Position numbers and translations under genes: made by a program. Below the pieces are notes generated by a model, which ran no database searches, had not been told where the DNA came from, and saw only the letters and a list, made by a program, of their open reading frames with translations. DNA of 64,000 bases from Sipunculus nudus. Taxonomy: Eukaryota > Annelida > Sipuncula > Golfingiida > Sipunculidae. Where the stretch lies: NCBI GenBank assembly GCA_026874595.1, contig CM049309.1, positions 49,762,079 through 49,826,078 on the forward strand, in the 5' to 3' direction. Positions 25,101 through 40,100 of this stretch are shown in pieces. Position 1 is the first letter of the stretch, and each line of letters starts with the position of its first letter.

Positions 25101-28100
25101 AAATATATTATTATTATTGATAACAAGTGATATGACAAATATAAAGATGGTTTTTAACAGATCTTGAAATGATATGTCAATCAACTGTTTAAATGAACAA
25201 AATATGTCAATATATATTTCTTATTCCTACCTATATCACTAATTCATGATGTCCATTATATCAACACTGAAGAACTTTAGTTTTATATTTGTTACTTCTA
25301 TATCCTTAGGCTTAAACTTGGCATAGGGATAGGAAATAAAGTAATGATCCATCTGTTTTATCTTGTGTTAAAACACTGGGGTTGGGTGTAAAAAAACTTC
25401 TGTCTTTGCTTTTACACAAGTACTGATATGTTAACAAAGGTTAATACATAACTTCAAACAAGTTTTCATATACAGTGTAGTAAGTTTCAAGTTTTTTCAT
25501 AAGTATTGTATAAGGTTTTGAAGGCGACTTAAATTAAACAAGAAATAAAAGTACTAGGATTATATTTGACATATGTCAACTGTCTAGCTAAACAAATAAT
25601 AAAATAAAAGATCAGCTAAGTACTGTCTGTAATTAAAATGTGGCAATACCAGTATTCCATTGGTATTCCACATACCTTTTACCATTGTGTGAAGAGTACA
25701 ATCATTATTAAATACAGTTCAGGTGAAGCAGTTATAAATGTAAGCTCAGAAATATGGGTACAAGTGACCTATATGAATTTCAGCAGCAGGAGAATTGACT
25801 TACATATTTGTATCTTTGCTACTGAAGTCAAAGCACAGCCCTCCTGCGTGCCTTGAGATAAATGCCTCTGCCTTCTTTTCCTTTCCTTTTGGAACATGTG
25901 CCAACTTAGAAGGTAACCTCTTCAGTTTCATCAGATCTGAGAAACAGAATATACATCCACTTAAATTAATGATTTCCCCCATCTCAGCTGCCTTAACTCA
26001 CTCTTACTGAGGGTGACTACAATAAGTGATACTGCTGTAATTAAAAAAAAAATAATAATAATGCACAGGGACTTTCCTATACTGCTATTGAATAAAGGTA
26101 CCTTATATTACATACTGTGATGCTAACTAACCATGCCACTTTAAAGGCAGTAAGCAATTTGATATATTATTAACAAGCATCAGCCTATTACCTGCTTAAG
26201 TTGTGTTAGCTTGCTGATGTAAATTTTATCTCTTCTCTTATTGGGATATGTCAAGTTCATTTCCCACATTTAGTCCTCAGGCAACTTCAGCAGAACTGCA
26301 GCTTTTAGCAAACAATCTTGCAATTTTTTAAAGTAATTAATTCAAATCAATATCTGAGAAAAGTCTATTTTTTTTTACAACATCTCAACCCTATGGATGA
26401 AGGTCAAAGTCAATGGTCACATGCTCAAATAAATACCAGGACAAGCCGCTGACTGGTTGTTTATTGTCATAAATATTCTAATAAAACGTAAAATTAAAAG
26501 TGAGGCAGAAACCCATGACAGACACCATGTCACTTGGCCACAAGATTCAGAAGAACCAGAAAGTGTATTGTTATCAAGTTTTACATCTCAAATTAGGTCA
26601 TCAGTCTTTCTTCAGCTTCAATGTCAAATTGTGCAATAATATTTTAGTTTAAGAGTTTTGTGCCAATTAATTGATTAAATCGATGATTGGTCATTTTCTT
26701 TCATAATAAATCAAAGTGGTTACAAATTTTGTATAATTGATCACAAGGGATTATGAATGCACTCATAAAGATGTCATATTAACCCAAAAAATATTCTTAG
26801 CTTATCAGAGAAATATGATGGATGGGGCACAAAGTTGAAAATAACATTAAAATTGAACCTTGTGCAGTGAGAAATTCCAACAACTTAGTCATTACCTTGA
26901 CCTTGCAGAATGAGATACAAGTCACACTGAATTTACTCTGTCCATATGTTACATATATCATTCTACACACAGCAGATTTAATGTTAATACAGAGGCAACA
27001 TTAAATACTGAGGTTGCCATTTTGTATGCAAGGGTTTCCACTTTGCAATAATCCTGAAAGGAGAATTATCGCGAAAATATAACCTTCTTGAATAAGAGGT
27101 CACTTCCTCGAAGGCAAAGTTGAAAAGTAAAAGGTCGACATTATGAATGACAATAGATCATTCTTGTTCAAGGAATGATATTTTAAATGATATCATATCT
27201 TTTTAATTGTTTGTCATTAACAAAGAATATTTTTCTTAATAAGGTTTTGTACACATGATATTTGATATAATTAATTTACATAATAATGGTTATATACTGT
27301 GTATAGGTCTTTTGTATGGTGAGATCATGAGAATGGAACCCTTGCAAAACACTGAAAAGTTGTTAATTGCAAAATTTCAACCCAGCAAAAATGAAGCCAA
27401 CCACAGTAATCAATTACTCATTGATCATCAGTAGTTTTTTTTTTTTTCTTTCAATGATCCATGGCAGATTCAGGAATTGTTTTTGGAGGGGAGCTTATAT
27501 GTGGCAGAGTGTTATTGGCATCTTAAATGTGTGCAAACCTGAGATGGGGGAAGGCAGTGTGGGGTTAGTGGGAAACTTTGTAGCTTAGAATGAAATCCTT
27601 GCGTTGTAGTACAATCTAGCATTTTACTCATGGAATATATAACTATGTAATATTTATAAGCTTTAATCAACTATAAGCCCATGCCAGAGTGCATTCATAG
27701 AAGAAAAGAGGACAAAATCTTTTGGGGGAGCTCTAGCTCCCACAGCTAACCCCCTGGACCTGCCACTGTCAATGATCAAATATGATTTTACAACCGACTG
27801 ATCCCACTGACCACTAATGGGCACCCTCTGGTTGAACAGACTATAATTATAAATGAATGGTTAATACATTACCATAACTCTCAAATCCCTTTCTGATTGA
27901 CCACTGTGTGACCCGGCCGTCAGTAGATATAGACACCAGCACCTCAGCACTCTCCTCGCCCGAACCTCGTTCTTTTTCAATCCACTTCAGCTGCCATACT
28001 GGTCCTGCATGTTTACCTGTGGCCTCCCTAAGTATATATTAAAATCCACATCATGGTGACTTGAAAACAATAATGATCACCTCGCAGAGTAAACTGCTTA

Positions 28101-31100
28101 GCAATTAACAGTATCATCAATCATAATTATGGAGCCTGCAAAAGTATTTAATTTATTACATATTTCATGGTTGCATTATTTATATTGGGATAATTCAACT
28201 TTTCAATAATAGTAACTATATATTTCTTATTCCTACCTATATCACTAATTCATGATGTCCATTATATTAATACTGAAGAATTTTAGTTTTATATTTGTTT
28301 CATCTATATGCTTAGGCTTAAACTTGGCTTAGGGATAGGAAATAATGTAATGATCCATATGTTTTATCTTGTGTTAAAACACGGGGGTTGGGTGTAAAAA
28401 TGCTTCTGTCTTTGCTTTTACACAAGTACTGATATGTTAACAAATGTTAATACATAACTTCAAACAAGTTTTCATATACAGTGTAGTAAGGTTTATGTTT
28501 GTTCATAAGTATTGTATAAGGTTTTGAAGGCGACTTAAGTTAGACAAGTAATAAAAGTACTGGGAGTATATTTGAAGCATCATCAGTTGTAATCATATAT
28601 ATATAAGTTCTAAACATCAACCTTATCATGCAAAGAATAGTATTTGAAAAATGAGAAATAGATTAAAGCATGTGAGTTTATCTGAAATATATCAAAAAGG
28701 GTGCATCTCCCAGCAAAGAGGGCCAAGGAAGGATTGATGAGTGGCGCCATCTATTGCCCAGAACAATAACTAAAGGGGTACACTGAATATCATGAAGGTT
28801 ACACAAAACATTTCCTGATGTATTTAACATGATGTATTTAAGATACTTTCAAATTCTTATTGTGGATAATTACTGAACTAGATTATGTGACTAAAAGAGT
28901 GATATGATAATTTCCGTGAACATTAAGCAACCATAATTAAAATTTATCATGGAAGAAAATATTATCTGCAAACTATTTCATTTTAAATGAAAGTAAAAGT
29001 TTATAATTCAAATTAATCACTGCAGGTAGTGAAGGAGATTAAATAAGTTAAAAAGTTATTTTCATCTGGGAAGGCAGTCAAATATAGCATATGAGTTGGT
29101 TAAATTGCAGAAGTAAGAGAACAATAATTCAGTCTATCTACATAGGTAAAATGAATGGTACATTACAAGAAGTCATCATCTATATTTGTAGTACAGTGAA
29201 GAGAACATCATGAAAAAAACTGAAATAGTCATGAATATGAATGAATGTGAAATAAAAAGAAACTCATGAAATTGTCAACAATGTAACAATTCATTAACAC
29301 CGCAACATAAACAGCAGGCCCGCTGATTACCTACCCATCATCCAGAAGGTTGTTTGTGTCCATGAGCTTCAAACTAGGGACTGATCTAGTTGTGCAGAGG
29401 AAAAAAATCAAGCATTCATTCAATCACCAGGTGTAATCCACACAGGCACAAGAAAAGCACACTAAAACCTGAGCAGGCCTGCAGAAACCCATGTCTGCAG
29501 ATTTTAAGGCTGCAGAAACTAAATCTGCAGAACCCAAGTGTGCAAGACTCAGGTCTATAGAACCCAAGTCTGTAAAACCCAAGTCTATACATAACCCAGG
29601 TCTGCAAAACCCGAGTCTGCAGAACCCAAGTCTGCAAAACCCAAGTCTGCAGAACCCAAGTCTGCAAAAACCAGAGTCTTCATAACCAAGGTCTGCAAAA
29701 CCCAAGTCTACATAACCAAGGTCTAGAAAACCCACATCTACAAAACCCAAGTTTGCAGAACCCAGGTCTGCTGAACCTAAATTTGCAGAACCAAAGTCTG
29801 CAATTCTGCAGAACCAACATCTCTACCAGACCTGGGGTCAGTTTTCTTAATTCCAATTTAATATCTTTTTACAAAATTTAAAGTCCAATTCAATTCAATT
29901 TGTTAAGGAATTTAATAAATCCAATTTCACTAAAATAATTTTTATTCAAGTGTTCTGATACACAAAAATCTGTAAGAAAGATCAGACAGCAGTGCCACTG
30001 CTCACCGTGTTCCAGGTAAAGCCCATTAGAGGCATCTATATTTGATACTGGTAAAGCACTGCACGGCTGATATGTACAGTGAGCTACTTCTGGTTAAGAG
30101 CAACCTCTTATGAACAATAATTAGGAAAAGGTAAAAGCTTAAACATTGTTTATCAATTCAGCTGTGGAGTTCAGTTCCAGGTCGCTTTCTTTTTATTACT
30201 ATCATTTCAATTCTAGTTCATACAATTTCCACTTCAATTCAAATGCAATTCTGTACTGAACCAAGGTCTGCTCTTTCCATTGCCCAAATCAACAGAACCC
30301 AAATCTGTACACCCAGGACCCAAGAAATGCACACTACAACCTGAGTAAATCTGAAGGCTTCATAACCAGTCTGATTTTAGATTTAGGGAAAATTTGTCTT
30401 TATCATTCAACATGAAAAATTTATCAATTACTCAAAAAAGCTCATGGGTACAATATGTTTTGATAAGTGATCATCTGTGTGAAAAATTATTATGTTAAAA
30501 TAATAATTTGGAGTCACTTAATTCCAGATGTTCCACTGAATGATATGATAGTGTGATGGTAATAAATTGACATACATTTTACAATTTATTTAAAAGGGAC
30601 CCATTAAAATAAATTTAATGGTAGAATTTAATGCACCAAATAATTGGAAGTATAATCATTTGTTTAAGTGTCCCCAGTGAGCCAACATTAAAGAAAACAA
30701 TTCAGTATCAATTGTCTAAAGTAAAAGTGATTAGATTATAGTTGATTTTCCAAAATAAACTTTTGTTTAAATTAAGATAAAAAAAAAGTGTAGTGAGTTT
30801 CATTGCTATGATTAATGTTGTCTGTAAATTTGACAAATTAAAATATGTTACAATGTTGAAAATAGTCGGAGAAATTTCCCTATGTCCACATGAAGTGATA
30901 TCCTGTGCTTCTGTAAAATCATAGAGCTTTTAGTAAGACAATGACAGGCATTTTTCATTAGAGCTATGTGCATCAATATATTTATATTATAATATTCAGA
31001 CTGATACCATCCAAAATGCAACACTCCAGAGTTACTCAGGGTAAATTATATCATGCAAAGTGCAGGAATATTGGCAAATTCAAGGTAGATGAAAGCTAAA

Positions 31101-34100
31101 AGCTGTATGATTTGTATGATTACTAAATTTGTACATTAATCTATGTACTCTCTATCATACTTCTTTTGCATAACAAAGCTTTATTAAACAAAAGAAATAA
31201 ACATTATTTAGCTTTCTAGAATTCTCTTTGTACAAATGGGCAGCACTAATGACAAGCATTATTTACTGTACAATGGCAATCTTTAAAATTCTGCATACCT
31301 GTAATATATAAAAATAAATTATAAAAGGCTAAACCCAACACTATTAAAGGTATAATGTCACCATAATCACATGTAAAATTAGCTAACGACTAATAGTTAA
31401 TCACTGTTGCTTTTTTCTATCATTGTGTTACTAATACTTTCATTTAAGTTTACTCTTGGCACAGATCATGTGCAAAGCATTTGCATTTTCAAAAACTGTT
31501 AGTATAGTTAAACTCAAGAGCTAATCTCTCTCAAATATAGAAACTACAGGGACACATGTAATTTTAGGGTATATCTTAGGGTTATCTGGGGTGTTTATCG
31601 TCCCTTACATTTTCTAATAGGTTTTGCTGTCTTCTGTTAACAGTTTCCTCTTATAATTAAAAGCTTATAATACTTCATGGAACTGAATGAAATGAACTGA
31701 ATGAAATGGACTTTTGAAAACTGTTTAATTAAGGATGAATAAATGATGATATCAGCACAAAACTGAACAGCTACAACAGAAGATTGCTTGGAATCATGTA
31801 TTTAAACAAGATATCATGTTATAATATTAAAGCTTAAAAGCTCTTAAAAATCTTCAATCATATGAGACCATATATAAATTAAGTAGTGGTTATTCAAAAT
31901 CAATTCAAACATGCCTGTGCTTCATAAGTGTACAGTCAACAAAAATGAATCTTGCTTCCAGGTGTGATAGATTAAATTGTGCATGTCTATGTGACAAACT
32001 CAACATACCATAAACAAAAGTTTCATCAATGATTACACATCACATCTCCTCTCTGGGTGAGGTCACCATGGTAAATTTGGTCCGAGGTCAATTTGTGAAG
32101 ACCAGATTTGAGAAGAGTTGCTCATTAGCACAGCTCAGAGCATGGGTGATGGCTAAGTTACATGGTTCAATGAGAATCATGCAGCTGACACAATCATGCA
32201 TTCATATAAAACTCTTAATTGAAACATTTATGTCCTCAGTTGAAAGACAAGGAAATATTGATTAAAATTGAAAATTCACAAAAGTTTATTTCATGTGATT
32301 AAGAAATATTGCACGTATGGCATATAATAAATTAAAAAACAAATATTATATATATAAAACTATTTAAAATATAATTATATAGTGGTATGACCATACTTTT
32401 GTAGATGTGGACTATGTCAGAATCAGAACATGATCTAATGCTTTCAATTAATTTCATAGATTTCGATATCTCTGGATTCACAAAATTATATACATGTATA
32501 ACCAAGAGAGTTACATAAAGCAATGACTATGTCAGCCAGATTTTTTAATATAAGCAGAAGCCACTATCTTCTCTGGTCAAATTCATCATGGTCACTTTAC
32601 CTGTGGCAGAATTAATTCAAGCCTTTTGTGGACATGCTTCATGCTTCAAAGCTTAAAGCTATAATACAAGCAACCAGCAGCATGCTAAAGGCTAGTAATT
32701 AAAGCCTGCCTGTTCCCTAATTTGATGACTAAATGTACACTAGTTTCACTGTTATGACTAATTTTACTTACATGCTGTCCAGTATTGGTTCATTGTTTGT
32801 ACTCCTCACATTGTATATAGCCACAGACCCATCATACAGACCAACCTATAAGAAGAAAGCTCTTTATTATACAAGAAATGTAAAAAGTAGAATGTGCAGT
32901 GGGTGCCTAGAAACATCAACCAGAATCAGACCTTCATGAATGTATACAGTGCCATGTATGCTTCAGTAAAGGGTGAACAAGCACTGGCCCTAATTTCTGT
33001 CAATGGGTGGCTTGAACCTGGCAACAAAGGAATCATCCAGTATCCTAATGAAGGAAGCCTTTGAATGAAAAAAAAAAAACATAAGATGGTGATGATGCAG
33101 ATAACCTATAAAATCCCAAGGATTATTCCTTGGGTGTTACCCTAAAGATCCTGAAAATTTAAACAAAACCTGTTCATTACTTTTTTTTTGCAAAATAGCT
33201 TGCAGGCAAATCAACTAGGCAATAAACCAACAAACCAAGGAAAAAAACATAATATCTTCACCTCCAAGCAGAAGTAAAAAACATGAATGATATAAAAATG
33301 CCACTTTCAATAAATTATCTATTCATTGTGGTTATAATGTATGATTTGCAGTATATTGTGAATAAATAATTTGTATTGAAACATGCATGGATGCTGCTTT
33401 GTTTGGTCAGCATTAGTTGACAATAGGTGACCAAGATTAATTAGTGCCCTTTCATCTAGACTAATGTTTGTTTATAAATGGGGGGGGGGGGCAGACAGTA
33501 TGGTGGCCTCATACTATACACAGACACAGGAAGACTCAATAAAGTTAAACTTTGAAACATGTAGATCAAAATTAATTCTTAAGTAAGGTGGCCTCTCGTT
33601 AAACACAGATAGGGGAAAATTCAATAAAGTTTAACTTTGAAACAAGTAAATTTAATTCTTAAGTGTGGTGGCCTCTCATTATACACAGATAGGGGAAAAC
33701 ACATTTAAGTTTAACTTTGGGGCAAGTAAATTAAAATAAATTGATTCACAATACAGTTTGTAATATTATACATGAAAATTTGTCACTGATAACATATAAA
33801 TCTTGTATTTCGAAAATCAAAGACAAAGCACACTTGATGAAAACCTGATGTACATATTTAAAATGCCTGAAACAATATTAGAGATTAAAAACATAATAAA
33901 TCTAATTTACTAAGATATACTGTTACTAAAATATCTGTGAAAAAATATAACAATAGAAGATGTACATGTATGTATACAGCATCTGAAGTATCACTAAAAC
34001 AATAGATATAGACAACAAAATATATCTGGTATTTGTTTCTCTGGCATTTTATTTTTGTAATGTTAATTTTCTATGGACATATATTTGTACACAACAAAAG

Positions 34101-37100
34101 TGATAAGGCATTCTCTTCTCAAATTCTTGATTCCATATAGAACCACTATGGAAATTAGTTTTTAGTAAAAATTGTTGAACTATCCTAGGTAGATTTTTAG
34201 ATGCATGTTCTATATTGTTTTATATTTATATGTATGTTGGTTACCTGAACCAGATAAATAAATCAGTATATTTTGTTGTCTCAAAATTCTGTGAAGCAAG
34301 TTTATTGTGTGACTGTGCTATTACTGGACACATGTGGCATAAGTAGAGAAGTGACAGACTATGTAACCACACTTTAACCAGATATAATATGGAAAGATGA
34401 GATGATTATTCACCATATGATTCAATTTATCCTGGCTGATGGTATCTTTAATTAATGAATTAACCTAATTTGTTAAGCAATCATCCGTGACATCTACCTG
34501 CATAAGTTCAGCCTGAGAACCTGAAGCAGGTCTCATGGTATGTTAATTAGTTCTAGTGGGTAGAGGCCAGGTCAATTAGTCCCTTTGTTCAGGGGAAGGC
34601 CCTGTGTGATTGACTCCAAACACAGATGTGACATAATATGTGCCAACATTTCCTGGTGTCTGAATGTCTCAACCACAACAGGTGGCAAGTCAAACTGAAG
34701 TGCTCTTAGGGCAATGCTTGGCTTGAGATTATATATAAAGGAGGACTGACACACAATTAGTTGTGATCTAGCATTTGAACCAGAAGGAAGTCCTCCAGGT
34801 GTGCTCATACAATTTTCAGTGCTGACAACATTGCAGACTTTGCTTTTGCATTTATACCATCAACATATTGAACTTTTGCTGCACAGTGCTAAAGACATTT
34901 TTTACTCGTATGGCATCAACTACAGACAGATATTCAACTGTGGTTTAACTGTATTCATGTTTTAACCAGGACACAAACATGATGAATCAAACTGGACTCC
35001 TGGTATCTGGCATTCCTATGACGGTGCTAAATAACAGATCCCAACTGTATAAACTCCTGCGTGGTACATTCCCAGATGTGAAATTTGATGCTGTAGCCAA
35101 GAATAAAGGTAAACTTTACGTGCATCCTACACAAAAACAACATGTATCAAGAGTAAGTGAGATATCTGAATGGCATAAGACAACGGAATTCACAGAAGTT
35201 TTTGATGTAAAGCCAACAACCCATAGACAGAGAAAGCCTCTCAAGAAAGAATTCCCAGTGATTGCCAAGCGGATTCCATCAGATGTAAGTGATGAAGAGA
35301 TTCTGCAGCATCTTAAGGAACATTATGCAGATGTAACTCATGTCATTTGCTTGCACAAGGAAGCTGATACACGACCCACTCATCTTTTCAAGATTATATT
35401 CAGTAACGCCATCAGTGCCCACCGCGCATTACTGAATGGCATTACACTTGCCAACAAACACTACAAAACGGAAAGATGCAAAAGCATAGAGGTACCGTTC
35501 TGTAGTCGCTGTTGTGAATGTGGCCATTTATCCACTGAATGTGTGAATGATCAAAAGTGTTATCGATGTGGGGAAATACAGCATAGTACCAAGTCCTGCA
35601 CAGCTCCCACCCGCAGGTGTGCCAATTGCAAGGGAGACCATGCCAGTGCCTATAAAGGCTGTGCTGCCTATAAAAACCCACATAGTCATGTTTTACAATC
35701 AGCAGAAACTAAACAGCAAAGTTCTACCACAACACAGCCAAGTAAGGTTACTTGTATGGATAGTAAATCAACTGATGACACACACAGACTGGTTTCTGCT
35801 CCTGAAGTGCCTGACATACAGAGTTCTAAAGGTATGAACAAGATATCAGTCGAAACACCAACTGTATGTAAAGAGACAACTACTCGAGTCCAGATGGATA
35901 GAACCACTGTGCTACCTGCTTCAGATATAACAAATGCACTGACAAAATCCCTGGCTGTGGGAACAGACAGGATTAAGATAAAGGGAAAAAACACTGAAAC
36001 AACACCAGGTAAGAAATGGACAAAATCTATAAGAGTAGAAACAGATAGAATTAAAAAGAAGAAAAAAGAAACAGAAACAACACACTTTGCCAAGAAATGG
36101 ACAAAATCTATTGCTGTAGGAACAGACAGAATTAATAAGAAGGAAAAGGAAACAGAAACAACACACCTAGCCAAGAAATGGACAAAATCTATAGCTGTAG
36201 GACCAGATAGAATTAATAAGAAGGAAAAGGTAACTGAAACAACCCACCTAGCCAAGAAAGCGACAAAATCTATAGCTATAGGACCAGATAGAATTAACCA
36301 GAAGGAAAAGGAAATTGAAACAACACACTTTGCCAAGAAATGGACAAAATCTATTGCTGTAGGAATGGACAGAATTAATAAGAAGGAAAAGGAAATTGAA
36401 ACAACACACCTTGCCAAGAAATGGACCAAATCTATTGCTGTAGGAACAGATAGAATCGATAAGAAGGAAAAGGAAACTGAAACAACCCACCTTGCCAAGA
36501 AATGGACAAAATCTATAGCTGTAGGACCAGATAGAATTTATCAGAAGGAAAAGGAAACAGAAACAACACACCTAGCTAGGAAATGGACAAAATCTATAGC
36601 TGTAGAAACCAACAGAATTAATAAGAAGGAAAAGGAAACTGAAACAACACACCTAGCTAGGAAATGGACAAAATCTATCGCTGTAGAAACCAACAGAATT
36701 AATAAGAAGGAAAAGGAAACTGAAACAACACACCTAGCCAAGAAATGGACAAAATCTATAGCTGTAGGACCAGATAGAATTAAGAAGAAAGAAAAGGAAA
36801 CTGAAACAACACACCTAGCCAAGAAATGGACAAAATCTATAGCTGTAGGACCAGACAGAATTAATAAGAAGGAAAAGGAAACTGAAACAACACACCTAGC
36901 CAAGAAATGGACAAAATCTATTGCTATAGAAACAGATACAATTAATAAGAAAGAAAAGGGAACTGAAACAACAACCGAAGTCAAGAATCTGATTAAATCT
37001 ATAGCTGTTGGAACCGAAAGAGTTATGACCCATGACAGGAACACAGAAACTACCACTGAGACTGTAAGATCTGTGGACACTGAAACAGATTATATGCAGA

Positions 37101-40100
37101 TACCTGTTAAAACTCATTTTGCTGAAGACTCACAATTTGATGAAAGAGCCATGGCAGTCAATTTTATGCTCATGACAACAGTTTTGTGCCATATATCTAA
37201 GCCACGTGACCATGAAACACACAAAAACATTTTGAAAGATTTGTTTACTGTTTACAGACATGAATTAGGGACAGAGCTCAGTGAAGAAACATTTAATATT
37301 ATGGTCAGACATTACAAAACACCCCTCATTAAATTCTTAAAAGATAAAACCTGTGATGATGATGGGATCGAGTGGAGCATCTCAAAAGTGAAAGAAGCTA
37401 TACATTCAGTTGTAGAACAAATTGCACAGTAAAAGTTTGATGGGTACATATACATGACCTAGGATGGATTATATATGCACCACCCCAACCAAAGCAAAGC
37501 CAACATAACTGAAGAAGCTCAGTCAACAAGGAATAAGCCATGTTTAAAATTAGATAAAAATCAAGTTAAATCTGGAAGAAAAAAGAAGACTGTAAAAGGT
37601 CCCTCAAGAAAAAGCTTCTGTCAGTCATAATCTAAACAACTTTAACTAAAGCAAAGAGTCTGCACCACTTAGCCTCCTCAGAGAGCCAAGGAGGCAGTAC
37701 CTAACTCATAGCTCAGGCATAAACATTGAATATTACCTGTACTTTGCAGCAGGGATCTTAAGCAGCTCCTGACTCATGTATGATGTGATATTATTAAGTG
37801 TTTCTGATGTGATTCATATGGAATTTAAGAAGCTACTGACTTGTGTGTGACGTGATATTCTTAAGTGATTCAGATGTGATTCATGATGGTTTTTAGAAGC
37901 TACTGACTTGTGTGTGACATGATATTTTGAAATGATTCTGATGTGATTCATATGGATCTTAAGAAGCTACTGACTTGTGTGTGACATGATATTTTTAAAT
38001 GATTCTGATGTGATTCATACGGATCTTAAGAAGCTACTGACTTGTGTGTGACGTGATATTTTTAAGTGATTCAGATGTGATTCATGATGGTTTTTAGAAG
38101 CTACTGACTTGTGTGTGACATGATATTTTGAAATGATTCTGATGTGATTCATATGGATCTTAAGAAGCTACTGACTTGTGTGTGACATGATATTTTTAAA
38201 TGATTCTGATGTGATTCATACGGATCTTAAGAAGCTACTGACTTGTGTGTGACGTGATGTTTTTAAATGATTCTGATGTGATTCATATGGATCTTAAGAA
38301 GCTACTAACTTGTGTGTGACGTGATATTTTAAGATGATTCTGATGTGATTTATATCGATCTTAAGAAGCTCCTGACTCATGTGTGATGTGATATTATTCA
38401 GTGTTTCTGATGTGATTCATATGGAATTTAAGAAGCTACTGACTATTGTGTGACGTGATATTCTTAAGTGATTCAGATGTGATTCATGATGGTTTTTAGA
38501 AGCTACTGACTTGTGTGTGACATGATATTTTTAAATGATTCTGATGTGATTCATACGGATCTGAAGAAGCTACTGACTTGTGTGTGACGTGATATTTTTA
38601 AGTGATTCAGATGTGATTCATGATGGTTTTTAGAAGCTACTGACTTGTGTGTGACATGATATTTTGAAATGATTCTGATGTGATTCATATGGATCTTAAG
38701 AAGCTACTGACTTGTGTGTGACATGATATTTTTAAATGATTCTGATGTGATTCATACGGATCTTAAGAAGCTACTGACTTGTGTGTGACGTGATCTTTTT
38801 AAATGATTCTGATGTGATTCATATAGATCTTAAGAAGCTACTGACTTGTGTGTGACTTGATATTTTAAGATGATTCTGATGTAATTTATATCGATCTTAA
38901 GAAGCTACTGACTTGTGTGTGACGTGATATTATTAAGTGTTTCTGATATGATTCATATGGATCTTAAGAAGCTACTGACTTGTGTGTGACGTGATATTAT
39001 TAAGTGTTTCTGATATGATTCATATGGATCTTAAGAAGCTACTGACTTGTGTGTGACGTGATATTATTAAGTGATTCTGATGTGATTTATGTGGACATTT
39101 TTAGTGCAAATGACAAAGAGAAAATGAACTGGTATGCATATGTGTTATTGATAATGTGAAAATAGTGATTGATAATATTATAATCACAACACTAGTGTTA
39201 GGTGAAGGTATCATGTTTATCACTTGGTTTCTTTGTCTGTTGGCAATTTTATATCAAAAGTATTGAGCAGTTTTTCGTGAAACTTTTTGGAGCCTTAGTG
39301 TAACACCCAGTGAACAATTGATTAATTTCTGGAGGTAATTTAGATCATCACCTAATTTTTATTCAAAGGATTAAATACCATTGTGACACCTGATGACTGC
39401 TTTATCCAGCCAGTAGAAACTGCCCATTCATAGGTATTAAGGCATTATTAGTTCTGGTACTGATCATGTGAACCTGTGCCACTAAAGCCTGACACTGTAT
39501 ACAACATTACAAATAACCTGAGAAAGTTTTTCAGCTCAAATTATACACATCAAGTGACTTATAAATAAAGCATATCTATCCTAGTTTAGTCAGATATTAA
39601 ATGTGATCAAATTAAGATAGTTCAGCAGTAGAAAGGGAAACAAATATGTCAACCAGAATTAAAAATAGCTCATGTAGTGCTTTCAGCAAGCTGACATTTA
39701 AAGGAGACAACTAATTGTATCTAGAATCTTCAAATGTATTTTGGTGCATGTATTATGCAGCAATATGAATGAAACATGAATAATTTGGTGAAACGTGATT
39801 TAAAAATGATAACTTATGACATAATAAACTTTAAAAGTTGGCATCTGTCTTTTTGTTTGATTAAAGATAAAAACATTGTCACATATTGAACCCCCATACA
39901 GCAAAAACAAAAGTAGCCAAAAACCATGATCTGATTGGCTGAATCTAAATTTAACTGACAGGTCTGAAATCATCACACTTGTAGAAGGAGTGCTTTCACT
40001 TACTGCTAATAAATTAGGATGCGCTGTTGAGAAGTCCAAGGCTGTGGCTCCTTCTGCACAGACATATACTCTCTCAGGGTGCTGAAAAACAAAGTATAAA

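Noticed and set aside
29416-29750. Repetitive ORFs encoding LGFCRLGFCR on the minus strand
   Set aside because: Produced by the 15-bp minisatellite, a multiple of three, within an intron next to a real exon.
34572-34808. 78-codon minus-strand ORF just upstream of the nested ORF
   Set aside because: No motif or splice context, and it overlaps the likely 5' region of the plus-strand ORF. Could be chance; no family resemblance.
35686-37080. Long minus-strand ORFs (270, 179 and 107 codons) opposite the nested ORF
   Set aside because: They are shadows of the 81-bp repeat; their Phe/Ser/Leu/Val-rich repeats mirror Lys/Glu codons of the plus strand.
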